Below the pieces are notes generated by a model that was given only the letters and a program-made list of their open reading frames with translations, did no database searches and had not been told where the DNA came from. 64,000 bases of DNA. Origin: an uncultured Lachnospiraceae bacterium (GTDB lineage Bacteria > Bacillota > Clostridia > Lachnospirales > Lachnospiraceae). The position numbers and the translations under genes were made by a program. Below are positions 55,545-63,327 of this stretch, one piece after another. Positions within the stretch are counted from its first letter, which is position 1; each line of letters opens with the position of its first letter. Location: positions 124,001-188,000 of the forward strand of contig CANQEL010000001.1 of the NCBI GenBank assembly GCA_947594855.1, given 5' to 3'.

Positions 55545-56096
55545 TTATATCAATTCATCATATGTCATGCACACAGAAATCCACTCATCGGAATTAAAGC
55601 CAAATGTTTTATATACTGTATTTACATCACCAAAACATTCTGTATCACCGGAAGAAAATTTAAAACTATAATAAAAAAGCCCTTCTCTTTTTTCTTCACA
55701 TAATATAAGATATTCATTATTATGATATTCTTTAATATAGTGACCCCGCATTATTTTTTTATCTTCAGACATCTTGTCAAAATCAGGAGAGTTATCTCCA
55801 TCATATAGATCAACATCAAGCGCCTCGTCAGAAACTTTAAAAAGAGTTGCCTCTGAACCATTAAGGACAAACAGGCAATAATCTTGTGGAAGTTTTTTGT
55901 AATGACTATCTATAGTATTATAAAATGATTCGCCAATTTTAAGATCTGAAAAACTATCATTCAATATAAAATCGTATACAAATCTCCATACAGTATTTAA
56001 TGCAAAGTCAAGAATTCGACCACGTACATACAGACTCAAAACAACTGCTACTAATACAACGATTATTGTTTTAAAAGTATTCTTCCTTTTTGTCAT
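55545..56096 (-). CDS. Hypothetical membrane-anchored protein downstream of rtcB
   Basis: A 183-residue protein with a basic N-terminus (MTKRKNTFK), one membrane helix (IIVVLVAVVLSLYV) and a ~150-residue soluble domain (YKKLPQDYCLFVLNGSEATLFKVSDEAL...) without a recognised family. ATG 56096 has GAGGAG 6 nt upstream. It follows rtcB by 14 nt and is probably cotranscribed. Confidence 0.6.
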   Translation of the reverse strand: MTKRKNTFKTIIVVLVAVVLSLYVRGRILDFALNTVWRFVYDFILNDSFSDLKIGESFYNTIDSHYKKLPQDYCLFVLNGSEATLFKVSDEALDVDLYDGDNSPDFDKMSEDKKIMRGHYIKEYHNNEYLILCEEKREGLFYYSFKFSSGDTECFGDVNTVYKTFGFNSDEWISVCMTYDELI

Positions 56097-56110
56097 AATC
56101 AACTCCTCGC

Positions 56111-57313
56111 CTACTCGGCTGCTTTAAAATTATAAATCGGCTTGATAACCTTTTCGATATTCACCGTATCCTTTATATTTTCCATGATTTCATCAATTGG
56201 TTTGTACGCCATAGGGCTTTCGTCAATCGTTGACAGATTAACCGAAGTAGTGTAAATTCCCTCCATCGACTTTTCAAATTCTTCAAGGCTGACACTTTCT
56301 TTCGCCTTTGAACGGCTCATAACCCTTCCTGCTCCATGAGGCGCCGACATATTCCAATCGGGATTTCCCTTACCTGTCCCGATAATACACCCGTCACGCA
56401 TATTTATAGGAATTAAAAGTAGCTCTCCCTTTTTTGCGGATATAGCGCCTTTACGCACCATATTTGTATCATGCTCAATATAATTGTGCACCGTTTCAAA
56501 GTAATTATAAAACGCTGTAGCATGTCCAAACATATTTAGCAGTATAATATCTGATATGCATGTTCTGTTTAAACTTGCAAACTTCTGGCAGATTCTCATG
56601 TCATGCAGATACTTTTCCCTGTTCTCTCCTGTAAGATAGCATAATTCTCTTGGTATTGTCAGCGTATTCAAACTAAAGTTTTCTTTAAGTTCTTTAATTG
56701 CTTTTGAAATTTCCTTTTGTCTGCCATCACTTTTATATTCATCTATAAGTTTTTGCTGCATTTCAGCCAGTTCATACTTTCCCTGCATTGTGTGGGCAGC
56801 CAGATTCTGATAGTATTCAGCAACCTGTTTTCCAAGGTTCCGGCTTCCGGTATGGATAATCAGATATTTGTTTTCATATTCGTCAATGTCCACTTCTATA
56901 AAATGATTGCCTCCTCCAAGCGTTCCCATACTATTTTGGAGCCATTCAACATTTTTCAACTCCTTGTAGCAGTACAGGTCTTTCATTTCATCAAAAGTTT
57001 TCTTTGCATTATCATGGACATTCCTTCCATTTGGTATATATTCTCTGATAGTATTATCCAATTTTTCAAGATCAACATCCGTTTTTCCTAGTTCTATAGT
57101 AAGCATTCCGCACCCAATATCAACGCCGACAACGTTTGGTATAACTTTATCCCCAAGATCAGCAGTAAAACCTATAACACACCCAGTTCCTGTATGAACA
57201 TCCGGCATTATACGTACTTTGCAGTCTGCAAATGCAGGTTGTTCAATTAACGTATGTATCTGATTTAAAGTTTCCTCCGCTATATTCTCCGTAAATATTT
57301 TTAAATTACTCAT
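56111..57313 (-). CDS. rtcB: RtcB family RNA ligase
   Basis: A 400-residue RtcB-type ligase, shorter than the ~480-residue archaeal/E. coli form but with the metal and guanylate-site motifs: GVDIGCGM, LGGGNHFIEV, IIHTGSRNLGKQV, FGHATAFYNY and the C-terminal APHGAGRVMSRSKAKE with the catalytic-histidine region. RtcB joins 2',3'-cyclic-phosphate and 5'-OH RNA ends, repairing RNA cut by toxins. ATG at 57313 (MSNLKIFTEN), AAAGGGA upstream. No rtcA or rtcR is present; it lies in a small-gene cluster with hypothetical neighbours on both sides. Confidence 0.9.
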   Translation of the reverse strand: MSNLKIFTENIAEETLNQIHTLIEQPAFADCKVRIMPDVHTGTGCVIGFTADLGDKVIPNVVGVDIGCGMLTIELGKTDVDLEKLDNTIREYIPNGRNVHDNAKKTFDEMKDLYCYKELKNVEWLQNSMGTLGGGNHFIEVDIDEYENKYLIIHTGSRNLGKQVAEYYQNLAAHTMQGKYELAEMQQKLIDEYKSDGRQKEISKAIKELKENFSLNTLTIPRELCYLTGENREKYLHDMRICQKFASLNRTCISDIILLNMFGHATAFYNYFETVHNYIEHDTNMVRKGAISAKKGELLLIPINMRDGCIIGTGKGNPDWNMSAPHGAGRVMSRSKAKESVSLEEFEKSMEGIYTTSVNLSTIDESPMAYKPIDEIMENIKDTVNIEKVIKPIYNFKAAE

Positions 57314-57342
57314 TTTTTCAATCCCTTTAATCAAAGCATTAC

Positions 57343-57837
57343 TTAGCTTGTCATTTGCTGTATTAGCAAATAATCTCTTTTAGCATCACACACTTCAAAT
57401 ATTTCTTCATGAGATACAGTCAGAAACCTGCGTTTTTCCCCTGAGAAGAAACAAGGGTCTTCAGGCAATACATTCCACCATAACCAATCATATAAATGAT
57501 GCTTTTTAAATTTATCAATCAGTTCCGGATAAATTTTCGTACGAATTATCTTTGTATAATACCCTAATCTAATTCCCTGATAAACTTTTGATTTTTCCTG
57601 CTTGGCTCCATGGTAAAAAAGCTCATTTAAAAATATTTGTTTTTCATCCATGTATTTTTTATATTCTGACACAAATTCACTATTTACATATTTGTATTCT
57701 TCAAGGACAGGGAAATGAAAAGTAACCTCATCACATTCCCTGAAAATATAATCCAACAGATAATTATACTTGCTTTTATCACTCAAATCCAAATGAGCAT
57801 AATTCATATTAACCTTTCCTAAATAAGAGTAATTCAT
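57343..57837 (-). CDS. Hypothetical protein upstream of rtcB
   Basis: A 164-residue soluble protein (MNYSYLGKVNMNYAHLDLSD...) rich in Tyr, Lys and Asp, with no recognised domain. GGAGGAG lies 8 nt before the ATG at 57837; the frame is open to 57882 but without a better site. It ends 29 nt before rtcB and is likely cotranscribed. The DNA around its ribosome-binding site (22 bp) is repeated at 59194-59215. Confidence 0.55.
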   Translation of the reverse strand: MNYSYLGKVNMNYAHLDLSDKSKYNYLLDYIFRECDEVTFHFPVLEEYKYVNSEFVSEYKKYMDEKQIFLNELFYHGAKQEKSKVYQGIRLGYYTKIIRTKIYPELIDKFKKHHLYDWLWWNVLPEDPCFFSGEKRRFLTVSHEEIFEVCDAKRDYLLIQQMTS

Positions 57838-57839
57838 AC

Positions 57840-57861
57840 TAATTCTCCTCCAAAGCTTTAT
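57840..57861 (-). repeat. 22-bp repeat, copy 1
   Basis: An exact 22-bp match (AAAGCTTTGGAGGAGAATTA plus 2 bp) to 59194-59215, including the Shine-Dalgarno of the hypothetical gene. The second copy precedes a short broken frame, so it marks a duplicated leader. Confidence 0.6.
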
Positions 57862-58005
57862 GCATCTCTTCTTTATAATCACGTTCTACAGAACTGCTTT
57901 TACGAAATCATTGCTTTTATATTAGTTAGACTTTTTGTAAAAACAGAATAATATTTTCTTATACCATTGTCAATATAATACACATCATTTCGTCAGTATA
58001 ATCAT

Positions 58006-58644
58006 TCATATTAATCTACCGGTTACCAGTTTCTTTCTTACTCTTTTTCGGAATTTGTCCATGCTGTCATTATATTTCTGCATCCAGTATTCAGGGTCTC
58101 CGTGATTACTTCCGTATCCTTTCAGATATGCCTCCCTGTGGCTTACTATATTATCGGGATCGATGTTATATTTACCGCACAAATATACGCAATAATTTTT
58201 AGCAATCCTAAATGCCTTTTTGTAATAAATCCTGCTTTTAAGATTATCTTCGCATATTTCAAACTGAATATATGAAGGAGAACTGTTATAACTTCCCTTA
58301 TTTCCCTGTCCAACTCCCCAGCAGCATATATTTAACGGTAATATTTCCGCGATTTTTATTTTTTTATTTTTTGCATATCCTATAAATGCATGAACGCATA
58401 CTTTTCGTCCATCGGGTTTTTCAACATTCCAATGATTTCCATACTCATTTTTCCCGACCTCTTCCTCACAATCAACATACCGTTTTAAATACGGATTATT
58501 AACTCCTGTAGAATGTACAACAATTCCTTTCGGTATCATTTTTCTTGCGGCAATGTAGCAAAGATTTCTCTCTGCATATGCCTTAAATATTTTCTTTTCG
58601 ATCATTTTTCTTCCTCCTTCTTTAATATACTCTGTATACTCCAT
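58006..58644 (-). CDS. N-acetylmuramoyl-L-alanine amidase domain protein (Amidase_2/PGRP type)
   Basis: Zinc amidase fold: IVVHSTGVNN (first His), FEICEDN, and HREAYLKGYGSNHGDPEYW (second His and HGDP). It lacks a signal peptide, as phage endolysins and their relatives do. Two starts compete: ATG 58644, giving MEYTEYIKEGGRKM, whose first nine codons are part of a repeat shared with 51143-51237; and ATG 58605 (MIEKKIFKAY), which has an excellent AAGGAGG site. The second is the more likely. Hydrolyses the muramoyl-alanine bond of peptidoglycan; may be a phage remnant or a fratricide/lysis protein. Confidence 0.85.
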   Translation of the reverse strand: MEYTEYIKEGGRKMIEKKIFKAYAERNLCYIAARKMIPKGIVVHSTGVNNPYLKRYVDCEEEVGKNEYGNHWNVEKPDGRKVCVHAFIGYAKNKKIKIAEILPLNICCWGVGQGNKGSYNSSPSYIQFEICEDNLKSRIYYKKAFRIAKNYCVYLCGKYNIDPDNIVSHREAYLKGYGSNHGDPEYWMQKYNDSMDKFRKRVRKKLVTGRLI

Positions 58645-58712
58645 AACCTTTCTTTCCTTTCCATTAATAATTTTACAATTTCAGTATAAATATTAATGCG
58701 GACATTTTATGT
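58618..58712 (-). repeat. 95-bp direct repeat, copy B
   Basis: Partner of 51143-51237, ~5 differences over 95 bp, ending at the ninth codon of the amidase frame. Confidence 0.85.
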
Positions 58713-58739
58713 ACTAGTTAAAAAGTTTTCCCAAAATAC

Positions 58740-58788
58740 AAAGAGCTTTTGCCAAACAAACTACTTATATGTTTGGTAAAAGCTCTTT
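58740..58788 (-). terminator. Long hairpin terminator between DUF1871 and amidase genes
   Basis: AAAGAGCTTTTACCAAAC and GTTTGGCAAAAGCTCTTT arms (18 bp, one mismatch or G-U) with a 13-nt loop. Downstream on the minus strand is TTTGTATTTTGG. Confidence 0.7.
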
Positions 58789-58820
58789 AACCCATTGTTT
58801 ACAAACAGTACCTGTCGTGT

Positions 58821-58865
58821 ACCAGCAAGCATCGCCGTGAGAGCACAACGGCGATGCTTGCTGGT
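58821..58865. repeat. Perfect 18-bp-stem palindrome
   Basis: ACCAGCAAGCATCGCCGT with its exact complement and a 9-nt loop, no T-run. The right half (CACAACGGCGATGCTTGCTG and GTA) recurs exactly at 59336-59358. Confidence 0.75.
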
Positions 58866-58876
58866 AGAATACCTGT

Positions 58877-59122
58877 TTAACTCTTATTTATTCGAATCTC
58901 AATTTCTGCACCAACTTCCATGCACTTGGATAAGTCTTCTTGAAAATCTTCGCCAAAACTATGCTTAAATACATCATATATAATCTTGCCCAACGATTCT
59001 TGCTTTTGGATGAATGCATCAAATATCAAGTCGCACTCATCATCATACTCATCTGGAGGTGCATGTCCCATCAACTCAATTGGATCCCATTTAACTATAA
59101 CTTCTTTTATGATTTCAAACAT
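58877..59122 (-). CDS. DUF1871 family protein
   Basis: An 81-residue acidic protein with the DUF1871 motif IVKWDPIELMGHAPPDEYDDECDLIFDAF. Family members (YugE-like) are of unknown function and are often found beside toxin or immunity genes. AAAAGGAG precedes the ATG. It stands between two copies of a hairpin repeat. Confidence 0.8.
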   Translation of the reverse strand: MFEIIKEVIVKWDPIELMGHAPPDEYDDECDLIFDAFIQKQESLGKIIYDVFKHSFGEDFQEDLSKCMEVGAEIEIRINKS

Positions 59123-59193
59123 GGATTTTACTCCTTTTATTTGTAAAATAAACTTACAATAGCTTGCATAGCTTCATCAAAATATGCACTAGA

Positions 59194-59215
59194 TAATTCT
59201 CCTCCAAAGCTTTAT
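59194..59215 (-). repeat. 22-bp repeat, copy 2
   Basis: Exact copy of 57840-57861. The surrounding ~250 bp (59123-59375) hold only short broken frames, one reading SFGGELSSAYFDEAMQAI before a stop, and the half-hairpin at 59336. Confidence 0.55.
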
Positions 59216-59335
59216 CTTTCAAAATTCAGCTCCTATTATTTTATTGTATCTACTTTCAAAGCCTGTTACAAGCCAAAGTTACTTTTCTAGTGCCATTTTT
59301 CGTTTCAGTAATTTTCCTGATAAGTGCCGTGGTAT

Positions 59336-59358
59336 CACAACGGCGATGCTTGCTGGTA
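59336..59358. repeat. Half copy of the 58821 palindrome
   Basis: A 23-bp exact match to 58844-58866 (right arm plus loop bases); the left arm is replaced by a shorter one forming GCCGT/ACGGC. Confidence 0.7.
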
Positions 59359-59375
59359 TTACTCACTGATATTTT

Positions 59376-59615
59376 TCATACGCAGGGGAATCTAAAGCCA
59401 TATGGTTCTAACAAATTATACAACTGTGTTTTTTCATCTTCCCTAAGCCTAATATATTTATTTTTTTCTTTCCAATATACTATTGGGCAGGTATCATTAG
59501 CAATACAGAAGGTTTGTTCATCGTCAAATTTAATAGATACGTCTTCGCTAAAACCACAAGAAGGATTATCCCTATACAATATTTTCCCTGAAAAAATATC
59601 ACATATAATATGCAT
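59376..59615 (-). CDS. Hypothetical 79-residue protein
   Basis: ATG at 59615 with AGGA 7 nt upstream; MHIICDIFSGKILYRDNPSCGFSED then a charged C-terminal half. No family recognised. It overlaps the 3' end of the lipoprotein remnant in another frame, so it may itself be a fragment. Confidence 0.4.
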   Translation of the reverse strand: MHIICDIFSGKILYRDNPSCGFSEDVSIKFDDEQTFCIANDTCPIVYWKEKNKYIRLREDEKTQLYNLLEPYGFRFPCV

Positions 59616-59799
59616 GTCTTGATCCTAAAGAGAAACCTGAATATCTGATTTGCTCGTCTCCGGTAAAAGCTCGTATAAAAACTAACTCGTCATATTTATC
59701 ATTAAAAAGCCTATCGCTATCTTTATCGACCTTAATCACTAATTTTTCAGGCGAAAATGTACAGTGCCCTGCAGGTAATACAAAGCAGACTTGACATCT
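59599..59799 (-). pseudogene. 3' remnant of a lipoprotein of the 52364 family
   Basis: Frame without a start reads VLPAGHCTFSPEKLVIKVDK then DSDRLFNDKYDELVFIRAF, aligning with the C-terminal SLLGLCKFGSEKLRVKVYKD and RDELFNGKYRKITFV of the lipoprotein at 52364-52822. The signal peptide and first half are missing. Confidence 0.6.
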
Positions 59800-59955
59800 T
59801 TATACCCTTTTCTCTATATCTTTTTTCTTTACAAATTCCTCAATATAAATATACGCCGCTATAAATATCAATCCCGGTATCACAAGCGAACATACTTTAA
59901 ACGCAATACTTAGATTCAATTTGCTGCAAAGTTTCCAATATGTTATGCGGGTCAT
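59800..59955 (-). CDS. Possible 51-residue single-span membrane peptide
   Basis: ATG 59955 to TAA 59800: MTRITYWKLCSKLNLSIAFK followed by one hydrophobic helix (VCSLVIPGLIFIAAYIYI) and a basic tail. No good ribosome-binding site. It may be a small protein or the end of a longer lost gene. Confidence 0.35.
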   Translation of the reverse strand: MTRITYWKLCSKLNLSIAFKVCSLVIPGLIFIAAYIYIEEFVKKKDIEKRV

Positions 59956-59974
59956 TATAAAATATAATATTCAT

Positions 59975-60820
59975 CTATTGCTCCCTGTACAATAGCGTCT
60001 CATTCATGCTTCCGGTACGGTAACCCGTCAAATCCATGCTTACATATGTAAAACCGTAAGATTTCAGCTTAGACACTATTTCCTCTCTCATTTCCTTCTC
60101 AATCAGCTTTTCAAATTCTTCCGGCATAATTTCAATCCTTGCCATCCTGTCGTGAATACGGACCCGGAGCTGATGGAAACCTTTATCAAGCAGCAATTGC
60201 TCTGCCCTGTCTACCATAGTCAGTTTTTCCTCAGTAATTTTCTCTCCATAAGCAAACCGGGATGCCAGACAGGCAAAGGATTGTTTATCCCAGGTTGGAA
60301 GACCCATTTCTTTAGACAGTTCCCTTATTTCTTCCTTGTAAAGTTTTACATGACGCAAAGGACTGCTGACATTTAACTCAGCTACCGCAGTAAGTCCGGG
60401 GCGATAATCTCCATTGTCGTTCATATTAGAGCCTTCTGCAATATAGTTCATATTCTGTTCCCTGGCAATATCAATAATCTTTTGAAATAACTCTTTTTTA
60501 CACAAATAACAACGGTTTGGAGGGTTGTCGCTAAACCCATCAATCTCCAGTTCTTCAGACTCACAGATGAAATGCCGTATGCCCTCTTTCTCACAGAACG
60601 CCTCAGCTTCCGCAAGCTCGCGTTTTGGAAAAGAACATGATTTCGCCGTCACCGCAATAACATTATCTTTACCCAGGGTATCATATGCAGTCTTTAATAA
60701 AAATGTAGAATCCACGCCACTCGAAAATGCCACAGCAACACTTCCGAGTTCCCTTAGATAATCTTTTAAATGTTCCAGTTTTTCTTTTGCGCTTAAATTC
60801 TTGTTTTCCGTTCCATTCAT
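59975..60820 (-). CDS. larE: ATP-dependent sacrificial sulfur transferase LarE
   Basis: A 281-residue PP-loop enzyme: AVAFSSGVDSTFLLK near residue 35, NRCYLCKKELF, and SFACLASRFAYGE around residue 180, whose cysteine corresponds to the sulfur-donating Cys of L. plantarum LarE. LarE turns P2CMN into the dithio form of the nickel-pincer nucleotide cofactor of lactate racemase. It overlaps the ATPase gene by 4 nt and is last in an operon with a nickel-type ECF transporter, which supports the assignment. LarA, LarB and LarC are not in the window. Confidence 0.93.
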   Translation of the reverse strand: MNGTENKNLSAKEKLEHLKDYLRELGSVAVAFSSGVDSTFLLKTAYDTLGKDNVIAVTAKSCSFPKRELAEAEAFCEKEGIRHFICESEELEIDGFSDNPPNRCYLCKKELFQKIIDIAREQNMNYIAEGSNMNDNGDYRPGLTAVAELNVSSPLRHVKLYKEEIRELSKEMGLPTWDKQSFACLASRFAYGEKITEEKLTMVDRAEQLLLDKGFHQLRVRIHDRMARIEIMPEEFEKLIEKEMREEIVSKLKSYGFTYVSMDLTGYRTGSMNETLLYREQ

Positions 60821-61557
60821 TCGTTAGTCCTCCTATCCTGCATGCACAATGGCAATTCCATATCATGTTTTTCCAATAATTCTTTATTTTTTAATATGTC
60901 TTTGGTCTTTCCCTGACAGACTATTCTTCCCTCTGACAAAAGAACCGTCTCTTCACAGGTATCCAAAATCATATCCAAATCGTGGCTGGCAATAATCTTT
61001 GTCTCCGGCATACTATTCAGAATCCCTATCAGATTTCTCCGGTTTTTTGGATCCAGCGCAATCGTAGGTTCATCAAACAAAACTATTTCCGGTTCCATAG
61101 ATAAAATCGTTGCAATGGATGCAAGCTTCTTCTGCCCTCCTGACATACGGTAAATCTGTCTGTCTTTTAAATTCTCTATATGCACCTTACACAACGCTTC
61201 CATAACTTTCTTCTGTACTATTTCCTCTGAATACCCGTAATTTCTCGGTCCGAAAGCTACGTCTTCATACACTGTGGACATAAAGAGCTGGCTGTCAGAA
61301 TCCTGAAACACATACCCTGTTTTTTTACGTATATCCGACAGATTCTTTTTTTCTACCGGCTGCCCTAAAACCTCTATAATACCCTCATAATCCGTAATCA
61401 ATCCTACCAGCAGTTTCAGGAGAGTGGATTTTCCCGCTCCATTGGCTCCGATTAATCCTATAGTTTTGCCATGTTCAACAGATATGTTTATGTCGTGTAA
61501 TACCTGTCTGCCTTTTTGATAGGAGAAATTCACACCCCTAAGTTCAATATCCGCCAT
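60817..61557 (-). CDS. nikO: ECF transporter ATPase for nickel/cobalt
   Basis: A 246-residue CbiO/NikO-type ATPase: Walker A GLIGANGAGKSTLLKLL, Q-loop GYVFQDSDSQLF, signature MSGGQKKLASIATIL, Walker B IVLFDEPTIALDP and H-loop ASHDLDMI. The FQDxDxQLF Q-loop is typical of metal and vitamin ECF ATPases. It overlaps the permease gene by 28 nt and larE by 4 nt, so the whole unit is tightly coupled. Confidence 0.92.
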   Translation of the reverse strand: MADIELRGVNFSYQKGRQVLHDINISVEHGKTIGLIGANGAGKSTLLKLLVGLITDYEGIIEVLGQPVEKKNLSDIRKKTGYVFQDSDSQLFMSTVYEDVAFGPRNYGYSEEIVQKKVMEALCKVHIENLKDRQIYRMSGGQKKLASIATILSMEPEIVLFDEPTIALDPKNRRNLIGILNSMPETKIIASHDLDMILDTCEETVLLSEGRIVCQGKTKDILKNKELLEKHDMELPLCMQDRRTNE

Positions 61558-62315
61558 ATTGCCGCCTCCATCATCTCAAATACCGGAAAGATTCGCAATG
61601 CCAAAATAGCAATACACCAGACTGCTGCATAGGCAACGCTCCGTACCGTATTATATCTTTCAGGAAAAACCTGAAACGTACCGTTAAATCCTCTAAGCTG
61701 CATACTATCATATACTTCCCCTGCCCTGTCTATACTCCGAAGAAGCAACAATCCCACAAAGGAGCCCCATGTCTTAAAGTGCAGACCTCTCTGTCCGGGT
61801 GCTCTTAATTTATATGCCAGCTGCATACGTTCCAGTTCTTTGAGCAGCACAATCAGATACCGGTGCATAAGCAGCAAAATAGTCACAAGTTCCTTTGGAA
61901 AATGCAAAATTCGCAGCGCATAACAAATCTGCCTTATACCCATATGGGTAAACAGAATATAAGATGCCGTTACACAGAATATTCCCTTTAATATGAGCGT
62001 TGCCATGGACAACACTCCTGCGGAAACTGTCCTGTCAAACAGCGGATTTGCAATTCCCACCAGCACTGTCAGAAGAAACACCGGCCAGATACGTTTTATC
62101 ATATCCTTAATGGATATTTCATGCCACATGCACTGAATCAGAATATACAGCACCATTCCGGCAAGCCCTGCTATATTATATTTTTGAAATGAAACTACGG
62201 CTATAATATAAATAATTGTTACTAAAAGCCATGAAACAGGATGTACACTGTTATTTCTTTCGCTTGTATTATCCGCCGTATGTATATCTTTTATCGCTTT
62301 ATCAATCTTTGCCAT
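61530..62315 (-). CDS. nikQ: ECF transporter transmembrane (T) component CbiQ/NikQ
   Basis: A 261-residue membrane protein with about five helices and the T-component coupling motif ERMQLAYKLRAPGQRG followed by DRAGEVYDSMQLRGFNG, the Ala-Arg-Gly signatures that contact the ATPase. AAGGG precedes the ATG, which overlaps the previous gene by 14 nt. The C-terminus spans residues shared with the start of nikO. Confidence 0.92.
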   Translation of the reverse strand: MAKIDKAIKDIHTADNTSERNNSVHPVSWLLVTIIYIIAVVSFQKYNIAGLAGMVLYILIQCMWHEISIKDMIKRIWPVFLLTVLVGIANPLFDRTVSAGVLSMATLILKGIFCVTASYILFTHMGIRQICYALRILHFPKELVTILLLMHRYLIVLLKELERMQLAYKLRAPGQRGLHFKTWGSFVGLLLLRSIDRAGEVYDSMQLRGFNGTFQVFPERYNTVRSVAYAAVWCIAILALRIFPVFEMMEAAIWRILNLGV

Positions 62316-63321
62316 TATTACCCTTATCTCCGAACCTGCATCGGAAAAATCTAATTATCAGACAAACCGCTATGCATAGCACTACTACTACAATACCGCC
62401 AATAATTCCTGAAAATGTTGTACCTCCGGCAGAATTGCCCTCTTTCCATGTATAATCCGGCAAAAGTGATGTAACAGACTGGATTCTGTCTGCAAGTACA
62501 TATATACCACCCTTTGATTCCAGTTCTGTAGTTCCCGTCACCTGCTTTACAGACCATTCCAGCCCGTCAGGATTTGACGAAACAAACAATGATAAAAGAC
62601 CGCCGATTACTACCGCCGATATTGCCAGTACAGCAATAACCCCCTTATATGACAGACGGCTTTTCTTTTCTCCGGTTTCATGATAATTCCATAAAAGTTC
62701 CGGTCTCACTTCATATAAAAATATTAAAACCGCCGCTGTAATAAGCCCCTCCACAAGACCAATTGCCAGGTGGATTGGCTGCATGGCAGCCAGAAATATT
62801 CCAAAAGGCAGTTCCGTAATTCCTGATGCAAGTGTTTCTAATGTAACAGAAAATGCTCCCAGCTGAAGCATCATAATGCAGCCCAGTATGGATGCCGCCA
62901 TAATTTTTCTCCTCGACATCCCGTTTCGCATCATATACTTCCAGATTACCATTCCTCCTATAAAACAGCCGTAAAACGCCATGTTCCATATATTTGCCCC
63001 CAAAGCCAGAAGTCCTCCGTCTGCAAACAGCAGGCATTGTACCATAAGAACGCCTATCATAGTCAAAAATCCCGCCTCCGGTCCCAAAATTGCCGACAGC
63101 ATCATACTCCCGCACAGATGTCCGGAAGAACCTGTTCCCGGTATGGAAAAATTAATCATCTGGGCCGCAAATACAAAAGCCCCCATCACTCCCATAACAG
63201 GTATTTTTTTCTCATCATTTTCCAGTCTTATTTTATGTACAGAATAACCGGCCGTCAAAGCGGAACAGGCATACATTGTCCCCGCTACTGCCGGTGAAAG
63301 GAGCGCATCTGCCATGTGCAT
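62302..63321 (-). CDS. nikMN: Fused nickel-binding S component NikM-NikN
   Basis: A 339-residue fusion. Residues 1-~205 are CbiM/NikM, starting MHMADALLSP; the N-terminal amine and His2 chelate the metal in this family, and the motif PGTGSSGHLCGS carries further ligands. Residues ~225-339 are the NikN part (NPDGLEWSV loop between two helices). This fusion plus larE is the arrangement known for nickel uptake serving lactate racemase, so Ni2+ is preferred over Co2+. GGGTG lies 7 nt before the ATG, 6 nt after the GH31 stop. Confidence 0.92.
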   Translation of the reverse strand: MHMADALLSPAVAGTMYACSALTAGYSVHKIRLENDEKKIPVMGVMGAFVFAAQMINFSIPGTGSSGHLCGSMMLSAILGPEAGFLTMIGVLMVQCLLFADGGLLALGANIWNMAFYGCFIGGMVIWKYMMRNGMSRRKIMAASILGCIMMLQLGAFSVTLETLASGITELPFGIFLAAMQPIHLAIGLVEGLITAAVLIFLYEVRPELLWNYHETGEKKSRLSYKGVIAVLAISAVVIGGLLSLFVSSNPDGLEWSVKQVTGTTELESKGGIYVLADRIQSVTSLLPDYTWKEGNSAGGTTFSGIIGGIVVVVLCIAVCLIIRFFRCRFGDKGNNGKD

Positions 63322-63327
63322 AATTAT

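Noticed and set aside
58821-58865. The perfect hairpin as a transcription terminator
   Set aside because: Strong stem but no T-run on either side; a proper terminator lies next to it at 58740-58788, and the half copy at 59336 shows that it is a repeat.
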